A stretch of DNA of 64,000 nt from Nitrososphaerota archaeon. GTDB taxonomy: Archaea; Thermoproteota; Nitrososphaeria; Nitrososphaerales; Nitrosopumilaceae. Where the stretch lies: NCBI GenBank assembly GCA_028867755.1, contig JAGWFT010000001.1, forward strand, positions 536,727-600,726. Reading direction: 5' to 3'. Shown here piece after piece: positions 1 to 7,827 of the stretch. A program made the position numbers and the translations under genes. The notes under the pieces were generated by a model that was not told the DNA's origin, ran no database searches, and was given only the letters and a program-made list of their open reading frames with translations. Numbering within the stretch: the first letter of the stretch is position 1; each line of letters begins with the position of its first letter.

Positions 1-5
1 TTGTA

Positions 6-677
6 TTATTGCCTCTGATTTCTCATTCTCAAAGGCGGAATTCTCTCGGATTCTTCTTCTAATTCTTCCTCGGTTATTTTAGTTTCAAAGTCATCTATTT
101 GATATTTCATTGATTCATCAGTTTTTAGATCTCCTTTTTGCAATAGTATCTCTCTAGCTAATAACCAATAGATTGCAGCAAGAGACTTTCTACCTCTGTT
201 GTTTGCAGGTAGGACTAAATCCACCTTGGATGTGACATTGTCCGTATTTGCAATTGCGATAACTGGTATGCCGGCATTTGTAGCTTCCAAAACTGCTTGT
301 TCATCTACTTGAGGATCTGATACTAAAACTAACTCTGGCTCAATGTAATATGGCAAAAGAGGATTTGTTAAAGTGCCAGGCATAAATCTTCCAAGCATGG
401 GGGTAGCACCTGTTAGTTCACAAAATTTTTCAATTGGTGTGCTTGCATATTCCCTTCCTGAACAAATGAATACTTTTGAGATATTTGCTCTATTGATAAA
501 TTTAGCAGCTGTTTGAATACGAGATAATGTTTTCTTACTATCTATAATGTAAAGACCCTCGTTTGTTGCCTTTGTAATAAAAGGTATCATGAATTTTGTT
601 TTTACTTGAGTACCTACTCTTATTCCTGTAGACAAGACATACTTTTCCATGTGTTCGAATTCTTCTTGCTTGCTCAT
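6..677 (-). CDS. rps2: 30S ribosomal protein S2
   Basis: Small-subunit ribosomal protein S2, 223 aa, the usual archaeal size. The central part has the family pattern of a tFIDSKKT-like segment near residue 47, then LVLVSDPQVDEQAV and GIPVIAIANTDN, the Rossmann-like core that binds the 16S rRNA head/body junction. The C-terminal 30 residues are acidic and low in complexity. It is the last gene of rpoN-eno-rps2 on the minus strand, 9 nt after enolase. That order is a conserved archaeal arrangement and implies co-transcription from the promoter near 2188. Confidence 0.96.
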   Translation of the reverse strand: MSKQEEFEHMEKYVLSTGIRVGTQVKTKFMIPFITKATNEGLYIIDSKKTLSRIQTAAKFINRANISKVFICSGREYASTPIEKFCELTGATPMLGRFMPGTLTNPLLPYYIEPELVLVSDPQVDEQAVLEATNAGIPVIAIANTDNVTSKVDLVLPANNRGRKSLAAIYWLLAREILLQKGDLKTDESMKYQIDDFETKITEEELEEESERIPPLRMRNQRQ

Positions 678-686
678 GACGTGTTC

Positions 687-1925
687 TTAAATCTCGGCCA
701 TTCCACGTATTAAATCATACTCTGAGATACGCAGTAACTCATTTAGTTTAGCTATTCTTTCTCCGCCTACTACACCTATCTTTAACATCTTAGATTTTGT
801 AGCAATTCCAATATGTGATATGTGAGAATCAGAAGATTCCCCAGATCGATGAGATGTGATTAATTTTATATTGTTCTTGGATGCTTCCTTTGCAAATTCA
901 ATAGCATCATAAAGACTTCCTGCTTGATTTACCTTTAAAATAGCTGCATTACACGCTTTTTTCTTTACTGCATTCTTTAAAATCTCAGTATTTGTTACTA
1001 AAAGATCGTCTCCAACTATCAAGACTTTTGGAAATCTTTCTGTCAAGATAGACATCTCATCAAAAGCCTCTTCATGAACAGCATCTTCAGCATAAGCTAG
1101 TTTGTATTTCTTTATTATTTCAGAAACAAAATCAATTTGTTCTTCTGGTGTATTCTCAAAGCCTGCTCGATTATAGACATATTTCTTCCTACTTTCGTTC
1201 CATTGTGTAGTTGAAGCAAAATCAACTCCTAATGAGACCTCTTTTCCTAATGTAAATCCTAATTGCTCGCAGGCTTTGGCAGAGAGTTCCAAAGCTTCAT
1301 CATTATCAAGTTTTGGAGCCCATCCACCCTCGTCACCTCTACCATTTGTGAACCCTGTATCTTTTTTTGCTAGTATTTTCCCAAGTTCTTTATGTACTGC
1401 AAAATTAACTTCAATGGCATCTCTTATTGTTTTTGAGCCAGTAGCACAAACCAATATTTCTTGAATGTCTGGTGTACCAGGACCTGCATGAGCCCCTCCT
1501 CCTAAAATATTGCCTAGAGGAAAAGGAAATCTAAGATCAGAATCTTTGGTTAATAATTTGAATATTGGAATTCCTTCTGATTTTGATGCGGCATCTATTG
1601 ATGCTATGGTAAGAGAAAATGCAACTGAGCCTCCAATTTTTGAATAATTGGGAGTTGAATCTATTGTTCTTAATGTTTCATGAATAGATTTTAAATTGGA
1701 AGGATCAAGACCAATAAACTTTTTCTCATTTGTCTTTAAGATCTCAAGACTTTTCTCAGGTTTGTTATCTGGAAAACTCATTGCTTCATGCTTTCCTACG
1801 CTTGCACCAGATGATGCACAAACTCTTCCTATGTGTTTGGTGTCAGTAATGACATCTATTTCAATTGTCTTGCTTCCTCTGCTGTTGTAGAGTAATCTCC
1901 CCTTTAATGATGTAATCCGTGCCAT
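687..1925 (-). CDS. eno: Enolase (phosphopyruvate hydratase)
   Basis: Interconverts 2-phosphoglycerate and phosphoenolpyruvate in the cytoplasm. The protein has 412 aa, typical for archaeal enolase. Visible signatures are the N-terminal SRGSKTIEIDV region, GGGAHAGPGTPDIQE (substrate loop), VGDDLLVTN (metal ligand Asp), ILKVNQAGSL (catalytic Lys) and SHRSGESSDSHISH (phosphate-binding segment). It starts 1 nt after the rpoN stop and is followed by rps2. In an autotroph it would serve gluconeogenesis from PEP, which fits the PEP carboxykinase at 53 kb. Confidence 0.97.
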   Translation of the reverse strand: MARITSLKGRLLYNSRGSKTIEIDVITDTKHIGRVCASSGASVGKHEAMSFPDNKPEKSLEILKTNEKKFIGLDPSNLKSIHETLRTIDSTPNYSKIGGSVAFSLTIASIDAASKSEGIPIFKLLTKDSDLRFPFPLGNILGGGAHAGPGTPDIQEILVCATGSKTIRDAIEVNFAVHKELGKILAKKDTGFTNGRGDEGGWAPKLDNDEALELSAKACEQLGFTLGKEVSLGVDFASTTQWNESRKKYVYNRAGFENTPEEQIDFVSEIIKKYKLAYAEDAVHEEAFDEMSILTERFPKVLIVGDDLLVTNTEILKNAVKKKACNAAILKVNQAGSLYDAIEFAKEASKNNIKLITSHRSGESSDSHISHIGIATKSKMLKIGVVGGERIAKLNELLRISEYDLIRGMAEI

Positions 1926-1926
1926 T

Positions 1927-2163
1927 CTATTCTAGCTCGGATTGAACTTCTTGCTCCCTTCTCCTTATTGCTTCGTAAAATGGAATGACCTGATGAATTG
2001 TTTCCACAGCTGTTAACATCATAGCTCTACAACAATATCGCTTCAATCCAAAAGAGTTTAGAACCTTAGCTGGATCTTCTCCACTTTTTACACGATTCTG
2101 ATACTCTTTAAATTTATCAGCAATTAGATTTCCACAAGTAAAACACCTGACAGGAATCAGCAC
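1927..2163 (-). CDS. rpoN: DNA-directed RNA polymerase subunit N (Rpo10)
   Basis: Small zinc-binding subunit of archaeal RNA polymerase (eukaryotic Rpb10 homologue), 78 aa. The zinc site is the N-terminal PVRCFTCGN together with LKRYCCRAM, giving CxxC and CC ligands. It lies first in the rpoN-eno-rps2 operon. The ATG at 2163 is about 25 nt from a TTATAA box centred near 2188, so the transcript is probably leaderless. Confidence 0.96.
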   Translation of the reverse strand: MLIPVRCFTCGNLIADKFKEYQNRVKSGEDPAKVLNSFGLKRYCCRAMMLTAVETIHQVIPFYEAIRRREQEVQSELE

Positions 2164-2184
2164 ATTTTCAAAAAGTAATCAAGG

Positions 2185-2194
2185 CTTATAAAAA
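2185..2194. promoter_or_regulatory. Palindromic TATA box shared by rpoN (minus) and tRNA-Leu (plus)
   Basis: The sequence cttataaaaa contains the palindrome TTATAA at 2186-2191. Its centre is about 25 nt from the rpoN ATG and about 27 nt from the tRNA-Leu 5' end. Both distances match archaeal TATA-to-start spacing. No other TATA-like element lies in the 52-nt gap. One box serving both directions is an inference from spacing. Confidence 0.6.
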
Positions 2195-2215
2195 CCATAC
2201 ATGGGTATTGCATCT

Positions 2216-2300
2216 GCGGGAGTCGCCCAGCCTGGTCAAAGGCGCTAGCTTGAGGGGCTAGTATCTTAGGATTTCGAGGGTTCAAATCCCTTCTCCCGCA
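2216..2300 (+). tRNA. tRNA-Leu (anticodon GAG)
   Basis: An 85-nt cloverleaf. The acceptor GCGGGAG pairs with CTCCCGC with discriminator A. The anticodon stem CTAGC/GCTAG encloses the loop TTGAGGG (anticodon GAG, reading CUC and CUU). A long variable arm is typical of Leu tRNA, and the T arm contains GGTTCAAATCC. CCA is not encoded and no intron is seen. The TATA box lies 27 nt upstream. Confidence 0.95.
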
Positions 2301-2404
2301 CTTGATAATTGTGTTGTAAAAAATTATTCCGTTTGATAAAATCATGCCCTAGAATGGTATTCTGATATTGGTTATGTGCAATAAGTTGTAATTTGGTAAA
2401 GCCC

Positions 2405-2416
2405 TTATTTAACATA
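2405..2416 (+). promoter_or_regulatory. TATA-like box upstream of nnrE
   Basis: The sequence ttatttaacata ends about 15 nt before the GTG at 2432; its centre is about 22 nt upstream. It is the only AT-rich element at roughly the right distance and would give a leaderless or very short-leader transcript for the 2432-4752 operon. Confidence 0.4.
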
Positions 2417-2431
2417 AATTTCTGAAACTAT

Positions 2432-3082
2432 GTGGAAATTACAGTAAAACAAATGATGCAAATTGAGGAAAATGGCCACCAGATGGGATTTCCTAGAAAA
2501 TTAATGATGGAAAATGCTGGAGCATCAACAGCAAGATATTTGCTTGAAAAATATGAAAACTTACAGGAAAAGAAAATAGTTGTATTTTCAGGATTGGGAA
2601 ATAATGGTGGAGACTCATTTGTGATTGCAAGACATCTTGCAGGATTTGGGTGTGATACAGATGTTATCTTACTTGGAAATCCAAATAAAATAAAAACTGA
2701 AGAATCAAACTCCAACTGGAAAGTTCTAGAAAGAATGAATTCAGTAAATCTCATGATTGTCTCTGATCCAACTCAGATTATTCTTAATGCAGACATAATT
2801 GTTGATGGTATTTTGGGAACTGGAATCTCAGGTAAAATAAAGGAGCCTTATGCTACCGCAATAGATCTGATAAACAAATCTCAAGCTTTCAAGCTTGCAG
2901 TAGACATACCCTCTGGGCTAGATCCTGATTTAGGTTCTGTGATAGATAAATGTGTAAAAGCCGATGTGACAATTACATATCATAAAATGAAGGTTGGAAT
3001 GCCTAAAAGACTAGATATGTGTGGAAAAATAATAGTTGAGAAAATAGGTATTCCGTTAGAAGCTGAAGTGGGTGTATTATGA
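2432..3082 (+). CDS. nnrE: NAD(P)H-hydrate epimerase (YjeF N-terminal domain)
   Basis: Repairs damaged nicotinamide cofactors by epimerising R- to S-NAD(P)HX. The 216 aa cover only the YjeF_N Rossmann domain. Visible motifs are FSGLGNNGGDSFVIARHL (residues 53-70, nucleotide loop), VDGILGTGISG (about 125-135) and AVDIPSGLDPDLG (about 158-170). The ADP-dependent dehydratase domain found fused in many prokaryotes is absent. The start is GTG at 2432; a nearby ATG at 2430 is out of frame. The stop overlaps the next ATG (ATGA), so translation is probably coupled. Confidence 0.9.
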   Translation: MEITVKQMMQIEENGHQMGFPRKLMMENAGASTARYLLEKYENLQEKKIVVFSGLGNNGGDSFVIARHLAGFGCDTDVILLGNPNKIKTEESNSNWKVLERMNSVNLMIVSDPTQIILNADIIVDGILGTGISGKIKEPYATAIDLINKSQAFKLAVDIPSGLDPDLGSVIDKCVKADVTITYHKMKVGMPKRLDMCGKIIVEKIGIPLEAEVGVL

Positions 3083-3693
3083 AAGTACATCAGCTTGAGG
3101 TAGGCGGTATGCAAAATTTTACTTATGTGATTGAGGATGAACAAACAAACGAAGCCATCATCGTTGATCCTTCATGGGATCTAGATCTAGTATTAGAGGT
3201 AATTGAGAAGAACAGTCTGCAAGTAAAATATGTCATAAACACTCATCATCATTTTGATCATACTATAGGTAATGATGCAATAGTGAGAAAAACTGGAGCA
3301 AAGATCTTACAACATAAATCTTCTACCCTAAAAAATGATATGACTGTATCTGAAGGTGACAAGATCAGATTCGGACACTCTGAACTTACTGTTATTCATA
3401 CGCCAGGACATTCAAAAGACAGCATGTGTCTTGTTGGAGACGGAAAGATCTTTTCTGGAGATACTCTATTTGTGGGAAACTGCGGTAGAATAGATCTTCC
3501 CGGAGGCAGTGCCAAAGAGCTTTATCATAGCTTATTTGACGTGGTCTGCAAGATGGATGAAGGTTTGGTTCTTTACCCAGGACATAATTATGGCAGCTCC
3601 ACAACATCAACAATAGGAAGAGAAAAGAAAACTAACTTTGTACTTCAACCTCGTACTGAAAAAGAATTTTTAGAATTCATGAGCAGTGACTAA
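3079..3693 (+). CDS. MBL-fold hydrolase (glyoxalase II-like)
   Basis: Metallo-beta-lactamase-fold metal hydrolase, 204 aa. Metal ligands are THHHFDH (residues 55-61), the His of HTPGHSKDS, the Asp of FSGDTLFVGNCGR and the His of LYPGHNYG. This pattern suits glyoxalase II or persulfide dioxygenase (ETHE1)-type enzymes acting on thioester or persulfide substrates. The substrate cannot be told from sequence. It overlaps nnrE by 4 nt and is followed 3 nt later by the CobT-like gene, so the three form an operon. Confidence 0.85.
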   Translation: MKVHQLEVGGMQNFTYVIEDEQTNEAIIVDPSWDLDLVLEVIEKNSLQVKYVINTHHHFDHTIGNDAIVRKTGAKILQHKSSTLKNDMTVSEGDKIRFGHSELTVIHTPGHSKDSMCLVGDGKIFSGDTLFVGNCGRIDLPGGSAKELYHSLFDVVCKMDEGLVLYPGHNYGSSTTSTIGREKKTNFVLQPRTEKEFLEFMSSD

Positions 3694-3696
3694 TTT

Positions 3697-4752
3697 TTGC
3701 AAGATATTGAGATATTAGGAAATAGAAAAAAAGGCCTAGATTTTATTGATAAAACAAAACAAAAGAGTTTTGTCTTTTCCTTAGTGATATCCTATACAGA
3801 AACTTCAGAAGTTCAAGGTATCACAGTTGCTGGCGAACATCCTGATCTGATAAAATATACCGGACCTGCAGATGCCGAGTTCATCCATTACGGACATTGC
3901 AAAAGCATATCTGTCATACCTATGACTCCTGATGGAAAACCTACACCAGCTCTTCTAACAAAAACAGCTTTAGAAGCAGCAAGTATACCAAGCATAACAA
4001 TTAATGCTGGAAGTAAAATTCCTCCAAAACTTCCATTCATAGATATGAACTTAGAATATGGGAAAAATATCTCAAGAGAGGCTGCACTAAGTCAAGAAGA
4101 AATAAGAAAGGCAGTTGAATATGGAAGAATAATAGGTAGATTTCTTGGCGCTTCAACTGACTGTCTAGTAGTTGGAGAAAGCATTCCAGGAGGCACTACA
4201 ACAGCTCTTGGAATACTTGAGGGATTTGGTCTAAAGGCACAGGTAAGTAGTAGTATGCCTACTAATCCTACTCATCTTAAAATTGATATTGTAAAAAATG
4301 CTCTAAAAAGAGTGCAATCAAGCGATCCTTTTGATATTGTTGCACAAGTTGGTGATCCTATGATACCTACAGTTGCTGGAATACTTAGTACTTCATCTGA
4401 AATTACAAGGGTACTATTAGCAGGGGGAACACAAATGGCAGCAGTCTTATGTTTTGCTAAGAGTATAGGTTTTGTCGGTAAAAACACTGCAATAGGTACT
4501 ACGTCATATGTCGTAGATGACAAGTCTGCAAATTTAGTTGAAACAGTTGAGAAAATATTTGACATTCCAATACTAGTTGCTAAACTCAAATTAGGTCAAT
4601 CGAAGATTTCTGGTCTTCGTTCTTATGCTGACGGTTTTGTTAAAGAAGGTGCTGGTGCAGGAGGGGCTTCTATAGCGTGTATGTTAAAAACTGGAATAGA
4701 TGCAGAAAAATTACTCTTTCTTACAGAAAAAGAATATCGGAGAATTACTTGA
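3697..4752 (+). CDS. CobT-like nicotinate-nucleotide phosphoribosyltransferase family (TIGR00303/UPF0284)
   Basis: A 351-aa protein of the archaeal CobT-like family, linked to activation of the lower ligand for cobalamin. Supporting segments are FIHYGHCKSISVIPMTPDGK, VVGESIPGGTTTALGILEG (near residue 155) and VLLAGGTQMAAVLCFAK (about 245). Thaumarchaeota are known cobalamin producers. The start is TTG at 3697, right after the upstream stop. The 3' end overlaps the convergent glmS by 8 nt. The family assignment is firmer than the exact substrate. Confidence 0.8.
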   Translation: MQDIEILGNRKKGLDFIDKTKQKSFVFSLVISYTETSEVQGITVAGEHPDLIKYTGPADAEFIHYGHCKSISVIPMTPDGKPTPALLTKTALEAASIPSITINAGSKIPPKLPFIDMNLEYGKNISREAALSQEEIRKAVEYGRIIGRFLGASTDCLVVGESIPGGTTTALGILEGFGLKAQVSSSMPTNPTHLKIDIVKNALKRVQSSDPFDIVAQVGDPMIPTVAGILSTSSEITRVLLAGGTQMAAVLCFAKSIGFVGKNTAIGTTSYVVDDKSANLVETVEKIFDIPILVAKLKLGQSKISGLRSYADGFVKEGAGAGGASIACMLKTGIDAEKLLFLTEKEYRRIT

Positions 4753-6505
4753 CTGTTACAGATTTTGCCAAGTTTCTTGGATAATCAGGATCCGTATCTT
4801 TTTCGACAGCAGCATAATATGCTAAAAGTTGGACAGGTATTATCTCGATTAATGGATATGTGGATTCATCTATTTGTGGTATCTCTACCCAATAATCGTA
4901 AACATCACTAGGTTTGTCTGAAATTCCAATAACCTTTGCTCCTCTAGCCTTTATTTCACGTGCGCTAGTTAACGTTTCAGAATAGGTAGAATCATTTGGA
5001 TTGATCATAATGACATATGTATTAGAATCCATTAAGGCAAGAGGGCCGTGTTTTAGTTCTCCACCAGGAAGACCTTCTGCATGTATGTATGTAAGTTCTT
5101 TTAACTTTAACGAGGCTTCTAATGCTATTGGATAATGAATTCCTCTCCCAAGTACGTATATGTCAGAAACATCTTTGAGCTTCTTTGCTATGTCCTTAAT
5201 CTTAGAATCATTGGAAAGAATCTTCTTGATTTCCTCTGACACTTTAGTAAAATCTACACCTATGCTACCTCCGCATATTTTATCGACTATTTTGTATAGT
5301 ATTGCAAGTTGTGCAGTGAAACTCTTTGTAGCTGCTACTCCTATCTCTGGACCACAGCCCAAGCCTATGGATATTGATGATAATTGAACCAGAGATGACG
5401 TCATTATATTTACAACTGAGATAATTTTGGATCCAGCTTTCTTTGCAATATTAACAGCCTCCAATACATCTGCACTCTCTCCACTTTGTGATAATGCTAT
5501 CAAGGTAGATTGTTGCTCAAAAATGTCAGGAGAAAAGCTTACCTCGCTTGATATTATTGATTCAATCTTGATCTTTGCATATTTTGAAAAAAGGAATTTA
5601 GCTACAAGTGCCGCATTATAGCTTGTCCCACTTCCAGTTATGTAAAGTGTTTTTGCATGTCGAATAAAATCGGTTGCTAAATCAAGCTCCAGCTTCGTAT
5701 TATTTCCAGCGTTTAGTGTTGTAGTCGGTTGTTCTGATATTTCTTTGAGAGTGAAATGAGCATATTCTCCCCTGTACACATCAGCAAATTCCTTTGATAC
5801 CTTGGTAATTTGATGTTGCACTGGATTTGTATCAAAATCAAAGATTTTAATTCCCGATGAATTGATAATTACAAATTCTTTATTATCTAAGTAAATCACT
5901 TCGTCTGTATGTTCTACAAATCCTAACACGTCGCTAGAAATGAAGTATCCTTCCTTTCCAATTCCTATTATGAGTGGTTCATGAAATCTTGCTGCAGATA
6001 ATGTCCCATCTTTAAAGACAGCAACAAAAGCATAACTTCCTTTAAGCTCAGAAAGTGTGTGTGCCATTGATTGTTTTGTATCTCTAGTTTTATCATAATG
6101 ATGTTGAAGAAGATTTGCAATTACCTCGCTGTCTGTTTGACTTTTGAAAGTGTAACCTTTTTGTTGAAGATCTTTTTTTAATTCCTCGTAATTTTCTATT
6201 ATGCCATTATGAACAATAGCTATTTCTCCAGTGCTAGATGGATGAGGATGAGCATTTGTGTCAGTAACTATTCCATGTGTGGCCCATCTCGTATGTCCTA
6301 TTCCTACAGTTCCAGAAAGTTCGTCAAGTCTTACGGTCTTATTTACTTCTATTACTTTCCCCACACCTTTTCTTACTAGTATATGATCGTTAGAAAATGT
6401 AGCAACCCCGACACTATCATAACCACGATATTCCATTCTCTTTAATCCTTTGACTATTATTGGGGCAGCCTGATTCAGACCTAGATAGCCTATAATTGAA
6501 CACAT
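4745..6505 (-). CDS. glmS: Glutamine--fructose-6-phosphate aminotransferase (isomerizing)
   Basis: Makes glucosamine-6-phosphate, the entry to UDP-GlcNAc and surface glycans. The protein has 586 aa. The N-terminal class II glutaminase domain starts MCSIIGYLG with catalytic Cys2 and contains GIGHTRWATHG and HNGIIENYEEL. Two SIS domains follow, with SGTSYNAALVAKFL (about 293-306) and QSGESADVLEAV. The C-terminal GPLALMDSNTYVI and the end NLAKSVTVK match the family. It is monocistronic and convergent with the CobT-like gene. Confidence 0.97.
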   Translation of the reverse strand: MCSIIGYLGLNQAAPIIVKGLKRMEYRGYDSVGVATFSNDHILVRKGVGKVIEVNKTVRLDELSGTVGIGHTRWATHGIVTDTNAHPHPSSTGEIAIVHNGIIENYEELKKDLQQKGYTFKSQTDSEVIANLLQHHYDKTRDTKQSMAHTLSELKGSYAFVAVFKDGTLSAARFHEPLIIGIGKEGYFISSDVLGFVEHTDEVIYLDNKEFVIINSSGIKIFDFDTNPVQHQITKVSKEFADVYRGEYAHFTLKEISEQPTTTLNAGNNTKLELDLATDFIRHAKTLYITGSGTSYNAALVAKFLFSKYAKIKIESIISSEVSFSPDIFEQQSTLIALSQSGESADVLEAVNIAKKAGSKIISVVNIMTSSLVQLSSISIGLGCGPEIGVAATKSFTAQLAILYKIVDKICGGSIGVDFTKVSEEIKKILSNDSKIKDIAKKLKDVSDIYVLGRGIHYPIALEASLKLKELTYIHAEGLPGGELKHGPLALMDSNTYVIMINPNDSTYSETLTSAREIKARGAKVIGISDKPSDVYDYWVEIPQIDESTYPLIEIIPVQLLAYYAAVEKDTDPDYPRNLAKSVTVK

Positions 6506-6551
6506 ATTGTTATTTTATGTTACTTCTAGATAGATAATAATTGTGTATATG

Positions 6552-7094
6552 CTACTCAGTTTGTTGTTCTATTTTTACTTCTTCAGCAGGTGGTTGTTGT
6601 TTAGCTTTGCCTAGATCTATATCTGGAGACAAACGTACTTGATTTTCTTCTTCCACGGTAACAGTGTATGACGGAATGTTCACTGTCCTTTCTCCTATCA
6701 TAACATGTCCATGTACGACAGCTTGTCTTGCAAGATATGGGCTCTTGATGTTTGCTTTTTTCTGAATTACTGTTTGTAGCCTGCGTGACAACAAATCGGT
6801 TACTTTTAGATTTAAGACATCATCTAAGGTGGAATCGTCTTTTACCAATCCTACTCTTGTCAGTGATCTCATGAGTGTTGGTTCTTTTTTATTTCTTACA
6901 TCTTGTGTTAAGGCCAAAATAGATCTTGCCTGATTTCTTATTCTGGAAAGTTCTGTGTGTGCTTTCCAAAGTTCTCTCTTGTTCTTAAGTCCATAAGTGC
7001 CAAGAACGTATAGCTCCTCACTCAATAAATCATAATTTAGAGGTCGTTTTGGTTTTCTCCACATTTTACGAGAATTTTTTGGATGATCTCCCAT
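6552..7094 (-). CDS. rps4: 30S ribosomal protein S4
   Basis: Primary 16S rRNA-binding protein, 180 aa. It has the archaeal N-terminus (MGDHPKNSRKMWRKPKRP) and an S4 RNA-binding domain at about residues 100-160, with RQAVVHGHVMIGERTVNIPSY. The acidic Gln/Glu tail is lineage-specific. It follows rps13 by 9 nt. The usual archaeal partners S11 and rpoD are not downstream; glmS is there instead. Confidence 0.96.
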   Translation of the reverse strand: MGDHPKNSRKMWRKPKRPLNYDLLSEELYVLGTYGLKNKRELWKAHTELSRIRNQARSILALTQDVRNKKEPTLMRSLTRVGLVKDDSTLDDVLNLKVTDLLSRRLQTVIQKKANIKSPYLARQAVVHGHVMIGERTVNIPSYTVTVEEENQVRLSPDIDLGKAKQQPPAEEVKIEQQTE

Positions 7095-7103
7095 ATGTTA
7101 CAC

Positions 7104-7742
7104 CTACTTGGCCTTCTTTTCTGCGGCTGGTTTAGCTGCAGCAGGTTTTGTGTCTTTTGCAGCAGCTGCAGATCCCTTTGCAGCAGCTGCAGGAGCTGCT
7201 GTAGTGCCACTAGCAGGAGCAGCTGCAGGAGCTGCTGTAGTGCCACTAGCAGGAGCAGCTGCACCTTCAACTGGTGCACCGGCTGGCAATACTTTGCCAC
7301 CTTTGCGAACTCCTACGGCACCACCTTTTCTTCCAGTAGTACGAGTTCTCTGACCTCTTACCTTTAATCCATAAGTATGACGAAATCCTCTCCAACTATT
7401 CATTCCTTTTTCTCTTTCAATATCATTTCTAACATTGAAGTCAATATCTGAAGTAATCAAATGTATATTGCTACCTGTGTCCATATCTTTTCTTCTGTTA
7501 AGAAACCACGGAGGTATATTTACTGATGATGGGTTTTTCATCGCCTTTTCTATCTCTTCTACCTGAGACTCGGTGAGAAAACCTACGTTACTGTTGGGGT
7601 TTATTTTTAATATATCTAGAATAGATTTTGCAAAATTGTAACCAATTCCTTTTATTTGGCTTATGCCTATTATTGTCTTTTTAGTACCGTGTATATCTTT
7701 ACCTGCAATCCTAACTATGTGTCTAAATTCTTGTGAAGACAA
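7104..7742 (-). CDS. rps13: 30S ribosomal protein S13 with Ala/Pro-rich C-terminal extension
   Basis: Head protein of the small subunit. Residues 1-150 form the normal archaeal S13: [16 protein letters not shown], the helix-two-turn-helix [14 protein letters not shown], and the C-terminal [13 protein letters not shown] that reaches the tRNA sites. Residues of about 155-212 are an added Ala/Pro/Thr/Lys-rich tail with the segment [12 protein letters not shown] repeated, encoded by a 36-bp tandem repeat. The full length of 212 aa is about 60 more than usual. It is the first gene of rps13-rps4. Confidence 0.95.
   Translation of the reverse strand: MSSQEFRHIVRIAGKDIHGTKKTIIGISQIKGIGYNFAKSILDILKINPNSNVGFLTESQVEEIEKAMKNPSSVNIPPWFLNRRKDMDTGSNIHLITSDIDFNVRNDIEREKGMNSWRGFRHTYGLKVRGQRTRTTGRKGGAVGVRKGGKVLPAGAPVEGAAAPASGTTAAPAAAPASGTTAAPAAAAKGSAAAAKDTKPAAAKPAAEKKAK
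7185..7263. repeat. 36-bp tandem repeat in the rps13 tail
   Basis: Two identical 36-bp units lie at 7185-7220 and 7221-7256, each starting agctgcaggagctgctgtag, followed by a 7-bp partial third unit. 36 is a multiple of 3, so unit gain or loss keeps the frame and changes the tail by 12 residues. Confidence 0.93.
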
Positions 7743-7793
7743 GTATTGGAAAATCCCCTCTATCCCCGATAAAAACCATACTAAAACAAATAA

Positions 7794-7803
7794 TACTTTA
7801 AAT
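7794..7803 (+). promoter_or_regulatory. TATA-like box for the ATPase/VWA operon
   Basis: The sequence actttaaatc is centred about 29 nt upstream of the TTG at 7828. The spacing supports a leaderless transcript and the TTG as start. Confidence 0.45.
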
Positions 7804-7827
7804 CAGAATTAGATTGTACTTAGCGTA

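Noticed and set aside
2157-2345. Minus-strand frame of 62 aa across tRNA-Leu
   Set aside because: It is the reverse complement of the tRNA; the CGRRDLNPRNPKI-like text is a known artefact of tRNA sequence.
7083-7367. Open frames on the plus strand, and a second minus frame, across the rps13 tail, rich in Ser/Cys/Leu or Ala
   Set aside because: They are mirror frames of the GC-rich tandem repeat coding for the S13 tail; composition is extreme and no start signal exists.
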